Below, piece after piece: positions 22,986 through 34,934 of a stretch of 64,000 nucleotides of DNA. Position 1 is the first letter of the stretch. Every line of letters starts with the position of its first letter. Below the pieces are notes generated by a model. That model did not search any database and was not told the origin of the DNA. It worked only from the letters and a program-made list of their open reading frames with translations. The stretch spans positions 1,676,501 to 1,740,500 of the forward strand of contig JAGFBZ010000863.1 in the NCBI GenBank assembly GCA_018398805.1, given 5' to 3'. A program made the position numbers and the translations under genes. This DNA comes from Hirundichthys speculiger. Lineage: Eukaryota > Chordata > Actinopteri > Beloniformes > Exocoetidae.

Positions 22986-25900
22986 AATACATAAAAACAA
23001 TGTCATTGTTATTATCTTAATCTCACCCTCGACCTTGATCTCACCTTCTTTTTAAAGTTTATATTGCATTACATATGCATTTGACTCTTCTCTTTTTAAT
23101 GTGCTGATTTTAGTCTTCCTTTAACCTGTCACCTCATTCACTTAAGCATGGCTCTCTCTGTGGGTCAGCCTTGTCAGTGTATTTGTTGTGCTTGTTGTGG
23201 GTCTCCAACATAAGCCATAATCTCTTCAGTAACCCTCAGACACATCATATCTTATATCACTATCATTTATGCTACCTATAATTGTTAGATAATATTTTTT
23301 TGCTGAAGGCCAGCCATGGAGTCACTTTGGTGAGCACAAGCCTTCACTATTATTATCAGTGTGGCATAAACCTTCCGCCTAAGTTTGGTTATGTTGACAT
23401 CGATAATCAAAACTGCTGAACACAAGGTGTCATGATTTTTAACAATCCTGCGGTCCTCTTCTAATTACATAATTGTTTGTTTGTTTTTTTTCCTCCAATA
23501 TCTATATTATACCCCCACAACACTCTAAGAACAGCAAAGTCAGTACGTTGCTCAGCCTGTTCAGTGTTGAAGGTTTTAATGAACACTGAGCCCTTCCAGA
23601 GTAACGGCAGGGCTTTAGTTTGGGTTTTAGTTTGCAGCAGCAGGGGTGTGCAATTACGGTTACAAAATCTATCTTCATCAGTATGTAAATATCTTTGAAG
23701 AAGGGAATGCTTGTATCAAATGATAACCAACCTTTGGCTTTGATAAGACTATGTGATGAGACAAAGAAATGACTTTCCCTTTTCCCTCACTGCTCTCCTG
23801 AGTTCTTTTGTTACCCCTCACCCCTGTCTCATTAACAACCTTCTGAATTAGCTGCTTGATGCATTGTTACTGCAGTTATCAATCACAAATGAGGGTCAAT
23901 GGCACTTGAAAAACACTGTGCACTGGTAATAATTACAGTGTGGAATGTCAGAGGGTTAGCAGGTCCAGCAGCTTTAAATGCCAGCCTGGGTGGCAGTTTT
24001 TAAATGGACCTCATCAGCAAATGTGATTTCTTTCTTTTCTTTCTCTCACCCCTCTAGGTCTGTCTCTTTTCTTCCTCATTTTAGCCATCGCTTCCACAGA
24101 GCTTTTTCAGAGCTGATTGAGTAGGCAGTTGCTGGTAATGAGCCATGAGGACTAATTGGGACTGTCAGAAGAAGAGATGCAGGAGACATTGTCTCTTTGA
24201 CATTTACAAGAGCAGTCAGATATCAGTAGAGCAAATTACAGAAATCTCTCAAGATTCACATGAATCATATAATGCCAGTCCTCCTTTTTTTCTCCTAATT
24301 TTTCATCAAATTCTAAAGCATTAGCTCATTCTATCAAACAAGATTTGACTCCAATCTGAAATTTAGACTGAAACAAAAAAGGCAATTTCTGTGCAAGTAT
24401 GACATTTTTGTAAATGCAACACAAATTACAATATTCTTATTTTTATTTTTTTGTTACAGAAAAAAATATATATCTCTTTTAAATATTGTCAAAACTGTGT
24501 ATTATATATTTCTCAAACTTGGAAAATAATATTTATAATAATGCCTGAAACTATTATTTGCCACAGTCATGCAGTTATTTAATTATTATTAAAATAAGTA
24601 ATTACCAAAATACACGCTTAAGAAAGATAACCAACAGTTTCTGTAAATGTTTATTCCTCATGTATCCATTTGTTCTATGTCATAGACAATAACTCCAAAT
24701 GTCAGCTGATAACACTGCACCTGTTAAATCATCAAAACGGTCAGGAATGACACTCTGGATCTTATATCGCTTAAAACAGACAAACCAGCAACATGCAGTA
24801 AACAGAAAGTGAAAGAGTGTATATCCCTAACGTGCCCTCCTGTCGGCCTCCCCGTGTCTTTTTGAAACCGCTAACGAGTTGGCACGGCTCCAGAGATCTT
24901 CATTAAATTAGAGTGCAGGATTCATGAAATTATTTATCACCAAAAACTGAACCCACACACACTGATTTTTCTGCTTTTGTTATTGCTATTTTACATTGTT
25001 ATATTATTTATTTATTCATTTATTTTTCTTTCTAATGAGAGCTGTACCGCGTTCAGCCTCTGCCCTTAAAAGCTCACTTCACATTTTAATCATTGTTTTT
25101 CTAATACTGTTCAGACTTTAGACAAGAAAAGCATTGAAGTATAGATTTATCTATAAATCAAAGTATCAAGTAGAAGGTAAGCATTAGAATGACGGGAACC
25201 AAGACCAGTTTAATAAAAATGCATTAAGCCAGTGGAAAAATGTTCACCTGAAGCTCTGCAGTGACACTGTTGGGGTGGTTTCATGCACAAATGACAACTA
25301 TCTCATACATGCTTGTAGGAGATAGCTGACGATTCCAGAACTTTTATTTTTCTCTACAATTAACATTGATATCATGGATAGCGTAATATATCTCATAATG
25401 GTATTTTATTTGTGTAATTTGTTGGTGAGATAAAACCCTGTCATTTGTTGGATAGATAACCCTGAGATGTGGTGGTTATCTCTGTTTTTTGAAAGGAACA
25501 GAATTTATTAAGTTTCAGTAGCAATTTTAGGCCAACAGAGGTTTAAAAAAATGCCTCAACTTTATATCTCCGTCGTTGACATTGGATGCTTCATGTGTTT
25601 AGACCATTGCAGTTGTTCCTGTGATTTTTCAACATCAGGCTAATTCTATAACTTCTAGATTTTTATAAGTCTTTATTGAATTGTAAAAAAATATTTTTTA
25701 TATTAAAGATAAAATCACACCAGATTGACTGCCTCCTCAAGACAGCCAACTCACATACAGACTTACATGAGTGTCCTCTTAAAATCCAGTGGACCCTAAG
25801 CTGGTAGGATGAGTGTGTGTGTGTGTGTGTGTGTCTGTGTGAGTCTCTTTGTCATCCACACTGCCTTTTAAATTGCATTGCTTCATTATAGACACTGCAT

Positions 25901-26525
25901 TAACAAACACAATCCTCTCTGTGCGCACATTAAAAACATCTCATTCTTACCTCAATGCAGAGTCAAAGCCATAAAACAATACGTTACCTCCCTGACTAAT
26001 TACCAATGTGAAACTTTCATAATTGAATAGCGCCCCTTAACCAATCCTGCTTGGCCAAGACATATTAAAAGAAGCTATTCTCCATTTGAATTTGTCATAG
26101 CAAACAAATGAGATAGTTTGCATGGAGCAATTTGTCTAAAGTCAGGTAATAAGGTGGGGAACACAACCACTTAGTTGTTTTGGTGTTTGTAAAATGAAGC
26201 TCATTATTAGAGGGGAAACTCTGAGGAGAACCTGAATTTGAATTTATGAACCAGTTATGAGAACATTCACACCTACATGCTCAAGCTGATCAAGCATAAC
26301 TTTATGACCACTGACAGGCAACATGAGTCAACAGTATTCATCTTGTTACAGTGCAACATTCTGCTGGAAAATCTGCAACCCGGCATTCACATTAATCCTA
26401 TTTTGGCACATTGCACCTACCTCAAAATTTCTGCAGACCAATTACATCCACGACACGGAAACATCTTTACCCTACAAGCACCCCCTCTAGCAGATCAGCA
26501 GTGGGGCCCTCAGCAACATACATAC

Positions 26526-26527
<2 letters not shown>
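22986..26527. other. long repeat-poor non-coding stretch
   Basis: The longest part of the window without a recognisable transposon. A (GT)n tract lies at 25811-25832. Complexity is higher and homopolymers fewer than elsewhere at about 23850-23990, 24070-24280 and 24780-24945. These have homeodomain-type cores (TAATTG, TTAAATTAGAG, CATGAATCATATAATG) and could be conserved regulatory elements. That is a guess from texture only; no alignment was available. No exon with splice sites and an open frame was found. Confidence 0.35.

Positions 26528-26604
<77 letters not shown>
26528..26604. repeat. (TA)n microsatellite
   Basis: Uninterrupted TA tract of 77 bases; source of the Tyr-Ile runs in three overlapping frames. 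Confidence 0.98.
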
Positions 26605-26609
<5 letters not shown>

Positions 26610-28260
26610 CACCAAGAGGGCTCAGTCATTATTAAATGAGTAGTCAGAATGTTCTTCTTGATCGGTGTGTATATATACACTCCTGCCATCCACCAAAACA
26701 AACATTTCAAATTGACCGGTGCTTTCTCTGTCCACTGAGAATTAGATAGCTGACAGCTCGCAAACCAGCTGTTAAAAATCCAAAGCCCATTGCTGGCCAG
26801 GGATTCGGCATCAGCCTGCATGTGCTCTTCTGCTTTGCAGAGTGAAGACAGCTAACAATGCATAAAAAGCTCTGCCTTCCATTAAGTTGTATATGGAACA
26901 GATGGGCTCAGATTCTTTGCAGCCTCCAAGCAGCTACTGGTTGGAACTCAGGGTTTTTTAACAGTGGCGACAAGAACAGTGTGCAACAGCTAGTGAGCAT
27001 GCAATTTGTATCTGAAAGAGGTAAATATAAAAACGTGATTGTTCAGTTGGGAAACCGCTATTGATTCAGTGGGGTGATCGTGGGTGATTATACTTTATCA
27101 CTGAATTCATTTCATTTATTTTTTTTCTAGTATCATGGGCAGGCAGAATATGGCTAAAGTTGTGTGAAATCACTCTAAACAGATGTTTTTCCATCTCTGG
27201 GTTTATCTTCCACTAAGTTAAACACCTTAAACCTGGAGCAGAAAGTGGTTTGTCTAATAATCTGACTGTCTATCTATTTTTATAATTTGAATTTATACTA
27301 TTTTAAAAGATGTAAAATCAGTTATGCTGGCATTCAGACAAAATTAAATCATAATGGTCACTTCTCCAGACAATTACTACTGTTAGGAAAATAGATATTC
27401 ACTTGCACATGTAGCAGACTGAGAGAACCTCCTGCATTACTGAACTGTAGGTCTGTTTATAAATGTATTTAGTGCCATTTTAAAGATGACGTCAGTGTTA
27501 TTTCTTCCAAAAGATGCCATCCTCTGAACTTGTTAAATATTTTGACATTGGCAACACTGTAATATATGTCATCAAATCAATTTGATTAAAGAGTTTGAAT
27601 TTCTTATGTGCTGCTAACTGCAAATAATCTCTTTGAGGTGAAAGAGATGTCATAACATCAAAGGCTTTCCTGAAATGTTTGTGACATGCTGAAGTCAAAT
27701 AGTGGACAATTACAGTAGAAAAGTTTGTCCTCACTGCTGTGTTCAGAGGGTTAGGTTTTAGAGAGCAAAGTCAAACGTCATACCACATCTGGACCACAGT
27801 GTGTGTGTGTGTCTGCCCCTCTGAACTACAAGAGGTGAGGCGTAATTTGAACTTGCTTGGAGAAAAAAAGTTTTCATTTTTTATTTTTGCAGGCTGTTCA
27901 GTGCTGGGTAACAAACAGGGAGACGGACATAACTGGTCTTTTTGTTACAGCAGTAACAGAAGACTGAGTAAATAATAAGTGGGTGAATACAACTTTAATA
28001 AGATGACATTTATTTGAATTTTTTGTTGATGTGAAAGAGCAATATTGTCCTACATCATTTTCCTCTTTGAATGTGGACTGAAAGTTATACAATTAAGGAA
28101 ACAAAAGATAAAACAAATATAAATATGGAATGTAAAACCTCATTAAGGGTCAGAAAAATCCTGAGAAAAGGAATGACAGAAACTAGCTATGAGGCAGCAA
28201 ATCATGAAAAGTAAGAACCAAGAGGGATGTAAATGATCAAATGTTTTATATATAATAACT
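26605..28260. other. non-coding stretch, nothing recognised
   Basis: No gene, RNA or mobile-element signature identified. A short GT tract at about 27801-27812. Confidence 0.4.
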
Positions 28261-28335
28261 AGGGTTGGGCAACGATTAAAATTTTTAATCGCAATTAATC
28301 GATTTCCCTGGTTAATCACGATTAATCGCATTGTA
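28261..28335. mobile_element. DNA-transposon terminus (hAT-like)
   Basis: AGGGTTGGGCAACGATTAAA followed by repeated GATTAATCG/CGATTAATC motifs is a terminus I know from fish DNA transposons, with clustered subterminal repeats. The matching inverted end was not found downstream, so the element is truncated or its other end has decayed; AT-rich sequence to about 28800 may belong to it. Confidence 0.5.
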
Positions 28336-29855
28336 TACGGAAAATTAAATAATGAATTCAAAAGTAGTGTAAAGGTCACTTTTATTTAAATGTTCTGCTG
28401 CCATATGAACTAAAGTGCCATAACATTTGTTGTTCAAACACTTCAACATCAGCACTTGTCAATAACACATATTTAGTGTAAATCTCATCTTAAAAATGTC
28501 AAATAAAATAAAGCTTATTGCCACTGCCAGGCATTAATGTCATCCTGTTTTTTTTTGAAAAATAAAAAAGGTCTATCAACAAAAGCCTGAGCCACAATCA
28601 TAACAATAAAACAGTCAATTTCTGAGGTAACAGCAGAAACTTTTAACCGGGAGTTCAACTTGTCAGTGGTTACAAATAACCTTGTTTTTGTTGAATCCTC
28701 CATCTGGGAGAACTTTAAAATGAAAATGTCCATGTGAAAGTTCTGTAACTTTATCAATCTGTGTACCATTTGTTCTTTCCATTTTCGATTGTCAATCAAA
28801 AATTAAGAAGCGACATTTTATTTGTTTTTAATTTTTTAAATCTAGCACAAAAAATGAAAAAAAATGCTTGTTTTTTTAATATTTCAATTTTAGACTGTAG
28901 TTTTAAAGAATGAGAAACTCTGCATGTTGCTCCAGCTCTTTTAACATTAATTCACTTCTGTGAAACAAAGACAGCACAGGGGAAAATTGACATACAAACG
29001 CAAAAATAGAAAAAGCCATTGTGACATTCACCTGACATTTATTGCTGCTTATATGAAGAAGTGTGATTTCATTAGGACAAAAACCAAAGTCTCCAGTGAA
29101 TTGAATCAATTTTATGTTTGTCACTTGTGGGAAAGTCTGTTTTTACGTTTCATGTTTTATTGATTATGGAATTACTCTTTATGACTTCAAAATGCCCCGT
29201 TTTGTTTTGTCAGCTGACTCTGAGTCTGTTCCAACTGGGCAGTCGTCCTGCAGTCCCTCCTGCAGGCTTTTTGAGCCCTAAACTGGGCACCAAACACACA
29301 CAGAACAGTAAAATCCACCCACAATAATAGAATTATCTGGACTTAGCTGAATCTCTTTTTACACACCTTCCTGCCTGAATAAGACGGAGCAACTGAGTAC
29401 AGTGCGTGTTATGACTACAGCAAAAACTGAAAAATAAGTTGGTGGTTAGAGCAAAGAAATATTGCAGAGGGATGTTTGCTCAGTATCAAATAAAAGGAAA
29501 TACAGTGAATGCGATTATAATATCAAACAAAGAACCTTAAACAAAAAAAAAACTGCTGCTATTACTTTAATTATAGAATAAGTGAAGCTAGGTATTTAAG
29601 AGAAACCTGGATGAGCTTTCTTTCAGCAAAACCACGTTTAGGAAATTCTCAGATTAGTGGAGGTGGATGATGAGATGACTTTCACGTAGCATCTAGCACC
29701 AGAATCCAAATGCATCAGATCCCTACAAGAATGAGATCTTATCGCTAGTTTTAAAATCTCCCAGTATTAATAATGTTTAAAGCAGTTATATAATAATGTA
29801 ACAATATCAGTATAAATCTGATAATACTACATATACACATTTGTAGATTTTCATT
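28336..29855. other. non-coding stretch, nothing recognised
   Basis: AT-rich; possible remainder of the element beginning at 28261. The short frames here carry no domain. Confidence 0.35.
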
Positions 29856-30254
29856 AAAGGTGGGGTGGGTGTTGTTTTTTTGCAACACTTTTTACAATAT
29901 TGCCTGAAAACCTTTTCACATTTCCATTGCACCCACTGAAATAAAATGTTTGCAAAAAAAACTAAACATTTTGGTCCAGTCTAGAAGGTATAATCAGAGA
30001 AAAACTCTGACCAATCAAAAAAGTGATCATCACTATTTTGATTGGCTGCCTAATACGTCCATCAAATATCACCCCTCGCTCCCTCCCTCCCTATGGTTCA
30101 TGCAGTCGTGAATCGTGTGAAGGCGTGGTTTCGAGGGGTGAGCTGAAGAGGAGGAGGCGGAGCCTTTGGGAGGAGGGAGGGAGTGTATATTTTCAAAATC
30201 TCACTTGAGTTGGATTGCTGGAACCGTTTTTCAAACAACACCTACTCCACCTTT
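29856..30254. mobile_element. 399-bp MITE with 22-bp inverted ends
   Basis: The left end AAAGGTGGGGTGGGTGTTGT and the reverse complement of the right end AAAGGTGGAGTAGGTGTTGT differ at only two positions, and the similarity continues through two more T bases. The interior is non-coding, with a GGCGGAGCC/GAGGGAGGG patch. I recognise the terminus as a frequent short element in fish genomes but cannot give its superfamily; no convincing target-site duplication is visible. Confidence 0.75.
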
Positions 30255-32642
30255 GAATGTCTTTTGTAACTTTAACAGTTTATCATTGAGTTCTGGAAAC
30301 ATAGTATTTTGAAATCAATGTCAGTATATTAAAAATGGATGCTGTATTAGAAAACACCTGCGATATTGGCTCAGCTGTTCAGCTCAGGTGTTCTAATTTT
30401 CAGTTCACTGAAAATGTAAAAGAGGGGCAAATCAATGACAAAACAACAATGAAAAAAACCGGAAGAAAAATATCAAGAGGGAAAAATCTAAAGGACGAAC
30501 AACAGCAAGTGGTAAGAAGGGATGTGAGACTGAGAGTGAAAGAGAAGAACAAAAGAAAGGGCTGTGAAAGAGCAGAGAGGAAAGTAGGAGAGCAAGAAGA
30601 GGAAAACACGAAAAGAAAAGACATCGAGGGTCTTCTTTTTAACAAGGATGAAAAAGAAAGGAGCAAATAAAGATAGTTAAGGGAGAACGACAGAAAGAGA
30701 AATTTGTAGTTCAAGAGAGCATGAAATGTGTGAAGCCAGAATGGAGACACCTAGGACGAAAGAGATGAGATGAACAAAAGGGGTAGTTACTATATAACCC
30801 AGCGTGAGCCAGGTGAAAGAACTGTGAAGGCTCCGCCAGATGCAGCTGCTCTTCCAGATGAATAAGTCAACCTGATCATGAATGTAAACTCAAAATTAAT
30901 CTTCTTTTGTGCTCCTGTTGTACAAAGGATGATTTATTCGTTTATCGGTGCAAAATCTCAAAAACTAAAAGACAAGGGTTTTAAAGCTTGCTGCCTTTCT
31001 GGTTTAAATTACCTTTGTGAAGATCGGGAAATGGTTTCAGTTGTTGTGAGGTGAAATTCAGCTGCACTTGTAAAAGTAATGACGGCTGAAGCACCATCTC
31101 TGGGTTCATTATCATAATCTTGACACATATAAATGTATGTTCTTTGAATGTTTTAGACCAAACATCATTACTGATGCCAGGAGACTGAATCCATCCATCC
31201 ACCCATGATTTATTTATTTTGCATTTTATTTTAATGTTTGTTTATACGTGTTTGCTTGTTTGTTAAATCTTATGTCAGGAAGGATGTAATATAAAGAAAG
31301 CGGACAGAAAAAAGAAAGAATCAAATGTAAAACACTGAGATGTAACGGCATGCTTCAAAGCTTCTTAATGCAAGCAAAGACTTTCTTTTTTCCTCTCACA
31401 AAATGATCTGACAAATTCATTTTCCCTGAGAACAAAGATTATGGTTAACCTTTAAATTCCGCTTCAGTCTTTGTGCTTTCATTTTTTTTAAGGAAGAAAA
31501 AATGTATAAGAAAAAAAATATTCTTTGCCACAACAATCAAAGAAAAGAAAAGACATTCTTGAGATGTCTTTTTCTTAACTTTTCTTACTTTTATGTCCAC
31601 AGTGTTTTCTTCTGTGTTGATATCATATGTCACATTTTATCATTTGTTTTGTTGTTTTTTTTTCCCTCTTATTCCTTAAACATTGTCAGCTTTGCCACAG
31701 ACAGAAAACCCTATTTTGCTGAAAACAGTCCCTTGTCTCACCATAGCTACTTTGTTGGGGATATGTGGAGCTGAAGTGAAGCACCACCTTCCAGCTTTCA
31801 GCATTTTTCGAATGTTTGTGTGAGTATTCTTATTTCCCATCGACAAAGGACGTTTTGTGTGTGTTTCTTTCAATTTATTTAATTGCTTGTTAGCAGAATA
31901 GTTAAAAAAAAAAAAACTAAAAAGAATTATGGAAACTTTTGCACAAAAACATTTTCCCTAATGACAGGCCTAGTCCTAGATGGACTAACTTTTTCTTTCT
32001 TTCTTTTTTCCCCTAAGGGTCTGCAGGCATCTTGTTTCTGAGGAGATGGAGGAATGTGATCATTGTTGTTTGAGCATGAGCATAGCAAGAATCCATTAAA
32101 CTTTGAGGTGGATCGAAGTCACTTTGTTAAGTTTGTGAAATTCTGAATTTGCCTTACCGGAGGATGCACTCTGGTTGCTGTTACTGTTAATTTTCTGTTG
32201 TCTCTTGGTGACAAACCAACAGAGAATCTAATTTAATAGCGTTTCCCCCATCGAAAGTAAATGACAAGATCAAAATTATTATAATCTCAAAGTTTCAGAC
32301 GATAAACAGATGATGTCTCGAAGACATCAACAACAAATATTTGTCAAAATGTCTGAGCTGCGAGCTTGAAACTCCACATAAGCCTTAACAGCATTACTTA
32401 TTCAGCAAGTTTATTGGTGTGTTAATAATTGATCAACCAATTAAGGGGGGAAGTTGGGGAGATATGAGCCTCTTTACTAGTGGGCTTTTGGTAAGTGCAT
32501 AGTTTGGTGGAGCACGACAGAGAGGCGCCACTTCTGACCAGCCCATAAAATTTCTTTTCATATTAATTCACTTGAACCTGGGTTACACTAAAGAGGAAAG
32601 AGTTATGTGCACTTGAGGTGATCTTCTTCACTTTCCATTCAT
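30255..32642. other. non-coding stretch with purine-rich patch
   Basis: The top strand is strongly purine-biased at 30420-30670 (a Lys/Glu/Arg-rich 111-codon frame and its Phe/Leu/Ser-rich antisense). This composition yields long open frames by chance; no domain or splice context supports it as a gene. Nothing else recognised. Confidence 0.4.
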
Positions 32643-32790
32643 TTTAGCTGATGCTTTTATCCAAAGCGACTTACAGTTGAGGAACACATCGGGGTACAAA
32701 GTGGATTCAATGTCTTCTCTAAAGACTGTTTGATACGTGAACTGGGAAAGACAGCGACTGAGCCACTAACCTTTTATTTTGTTTTTACAA
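32643..32790. repeat. SINE/MITE-like teleost repeat fragment
   Basis: TTTAGCTGATGCTTTTATCC followed by AAAGCGACTTACAGTT and, further on, GTGAACTGGGAAAGACAGCGACTGAGCCACTAACC. This is a block I know to be widespread in fish genomes. Only a fragment is present, without clear ends. Confidence 0.6.
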
Positions 32791-34194
32791 ACAATCTGCC
32801 GACTGAGCTCCAGCCGCAAACCTGTATAATCGGTGTTATTTCATAGTCATTCGGGTGTAAACGCTTTGTCATGCAAAGAGTCACCTGAATTTGACATTAG
32901 AGAATGATTTGGAGTAACCAGTTACTGCTGCCAAAGGTAGCTGTACGAGATGAGCTAGTTACGGGGAATACTGAGAAAAACATCAGACTTGTCATTAAAT
33001 CATCTACACCAAACACCGGACCCATTACAATACCGCAGCCACACAGCAACACATTTAGTCCTGACAGTGCTGCTGGGCCACCATGAGTTGTAATTAGTCC
33101 AGCAGAGCCTGACTACATGGCTTTTGAGACAAATAAACCTCAAAATGACTCAAACCCCCAGAAGGCTTTGCCAGGTCAAATTACATTACAACCAGGTAAA
33201 GTGATATAGCTGCGCTCTCATTGGCTTTTAACCTCAAAAAACCCCCCAAAGAGTCCCTGCTGATAAGCAGCACCTCTAGTCAGTCTGTAAATACTGCAGT
33301 TTCTCCTCTCTTTCTCTCTGATCCTCTTCAGCGGAACCTCTCTCCTATGACCTACGGTGACCTGTAAGGACCACAGCTCTCATGCTGACCATCTGAAGGA
33401 CAAAGCATGGCCAACAGTGACCAAGTTCTGGGCCCTCTGTGAACTGTGGAGGTAGAGCAACTCTGTATCTCCACAGTTCCAACTGAGAGTCACCAGCCTA
33501 GGGTCTGCATTCCCCATCACCGGGTCTGAAGAAGCCCTCTGGGTTGCCAGTGACAACCACACGTCTCGTCCAGCAGTGACGCATCAAGGGAGTGACTGAA
33601 GTGTGGAGTGACAGAAGCACTGACGTGCAGAAAAGGCACCTGTGCACACCCTGATGCGTGAACAACTTCTGTTGCTGCATCAACGGCACATCTCTTCGTC
33701 AACCAGATGGAGAGAAAAGAGAGAGAGAGAGAGAGGGAGAGCCACTACTGGTCGTCAATGGAACGTATGTTTCAACCCTGCCCTGTCCAGCCCAGCCTGG
33801 ATCATCAGCTCAGATCTCCACGGACATCACAACGCTGCAGATCACTTCAAGAGCGATCCCCATAAAAGCTTTTGCGTCTGGGCAGAGCTTAGCTTAGCAT
33901 TGTTTTGCAAGTTTCCTTTTTTTCCAGTGTCGTGCACGTTTGGAACCGGACCGTTGGTCCTGATGTAGTTGTGAAATATGTTGATGTTTTGTTCTTTTTT
34001 CTATCTCTGTTTCCCAGAGATATGATGAGAGCATGCATTGCGAAGTTGGCTTCACATCAGTGCGTCTGTGGGCAAACAAAACAGTAGCTGTTCTGGTCAT
34101 GAGAAAACCTTCTAGCTTTGATTCTATTCTCTCTTCTTTGTTTTCTCTCCTCTTTACTAACCACATATTGTATTTCATCTTGGCCATAAGGCCT
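32791..34194. other. GC-richer unresolved stretch upstream of LTR fragment
   Basis: From about 33290 to 34190 the GC content rises above the surroundings, with a GAGAGA tract at 33716-33740. Several short overlapping frames are open on both strands but carry no domain. The region abuts the LTR fragment at 34195 and may be more of the same element. It shows only weak resemblance to the other copy (a CCCGGCATTTTTG motif at 34263-34275 versus GGCGGCCATTTTGG in the 48-kb copy). Confidence 0.3.
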
Positions 34195-34745
34195 CAAGAT
34201 CTCCTTTGTTCTTTTTGGCGCTCAGCTGCTCGAGGTGTGACACAATCACACGCGTGATCTCACCCGGCATTTTTGTAGTCCATGTGGGTTGGAAGCCACA
34301 CACACTCACACAAGTCTACATTTTCTCTGATACATATAGGTATATGTTGATGTTTTTATTTAATTTCATGTTTGTTTGATTATGTTAGTTTAATTGGCAT
34401 CCAGTTTAGTAGATATCAGAATCTTGGTCCAAGTGTTTTCTTTATCTTTAAATAATTGTGTTAATAAATTCTGATATTTTCTAATGTTTGTTGTTATTTT
34501 GCACGTTTGTAAAATTTGCTGTTTGAAAAGGTCTGTGCTTGGACTTACGCCTTCTCTGTTGCTCTATAGCGCCACACCTGGTCACAGGCTGGAACACATA
34601 GAACAACTGATAGTTTGAGAGTGATGGTGCCGTTTAGTCATTGTTTCCCGATTATCAAGTGGTGCCTGTTTTTCCATCCATCCATCAAATTCTTGTGCCA
34701 ATAATAACTGTCTTAGGACACTTATTAATAACCCCCTTTATAAGT
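34195..34745 (+). mobile_element. LTR-like fragment, inverted copy of the 48-kb LTR
   Basis: The reverse complement of this segment aligns over about 480 bases with 48110-48565. Shared blocks include GCTCTATAGCGCCACACCTG (34562-34581 here), the TTAATAAAT block around AATAAA at 34463-34468, AGTAGATATCAG and TAGGTATATG. Sense is top strand if AATAAA is the polyadenylation signal. The 5' part equivalent to the motif-rich half of the 48-kb copy is absent or strongly diverged, and no coding interior follows, so this is a fragment of a solo LTR or similar. Confidence 0.65.
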
Positions 34746-34934
34746 GAAGAGTGCAAAAAACATGATGGCTATAATAAAGAATCTGAATTCATCGACAATG
34801 CCTTTTAGTTACTTTACTTACCAGCTTCTTAAAAACAGTTTTTGCTTGTCTAAAAACAGATAAAGCTGAAAAGTGCTCCTTATCAGGCACTTTTCCTAAA
34901 TCTTTGGCAAATACAGTCCCTTCTGAAGAAAAGA

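Noticed and set aside
30335..30750. Lys/Glu-rich and Phe/Leu-rich overlapping frames
   Set aside because: Strand purine bias produces long frames on both strands; no domain.
33290..34190. Possible gene or retroelement coding interior upstream of the LTR fragment
   Set aside because: Frames are short and domainless; only an unresolved GC-richer stretch can be claimed.
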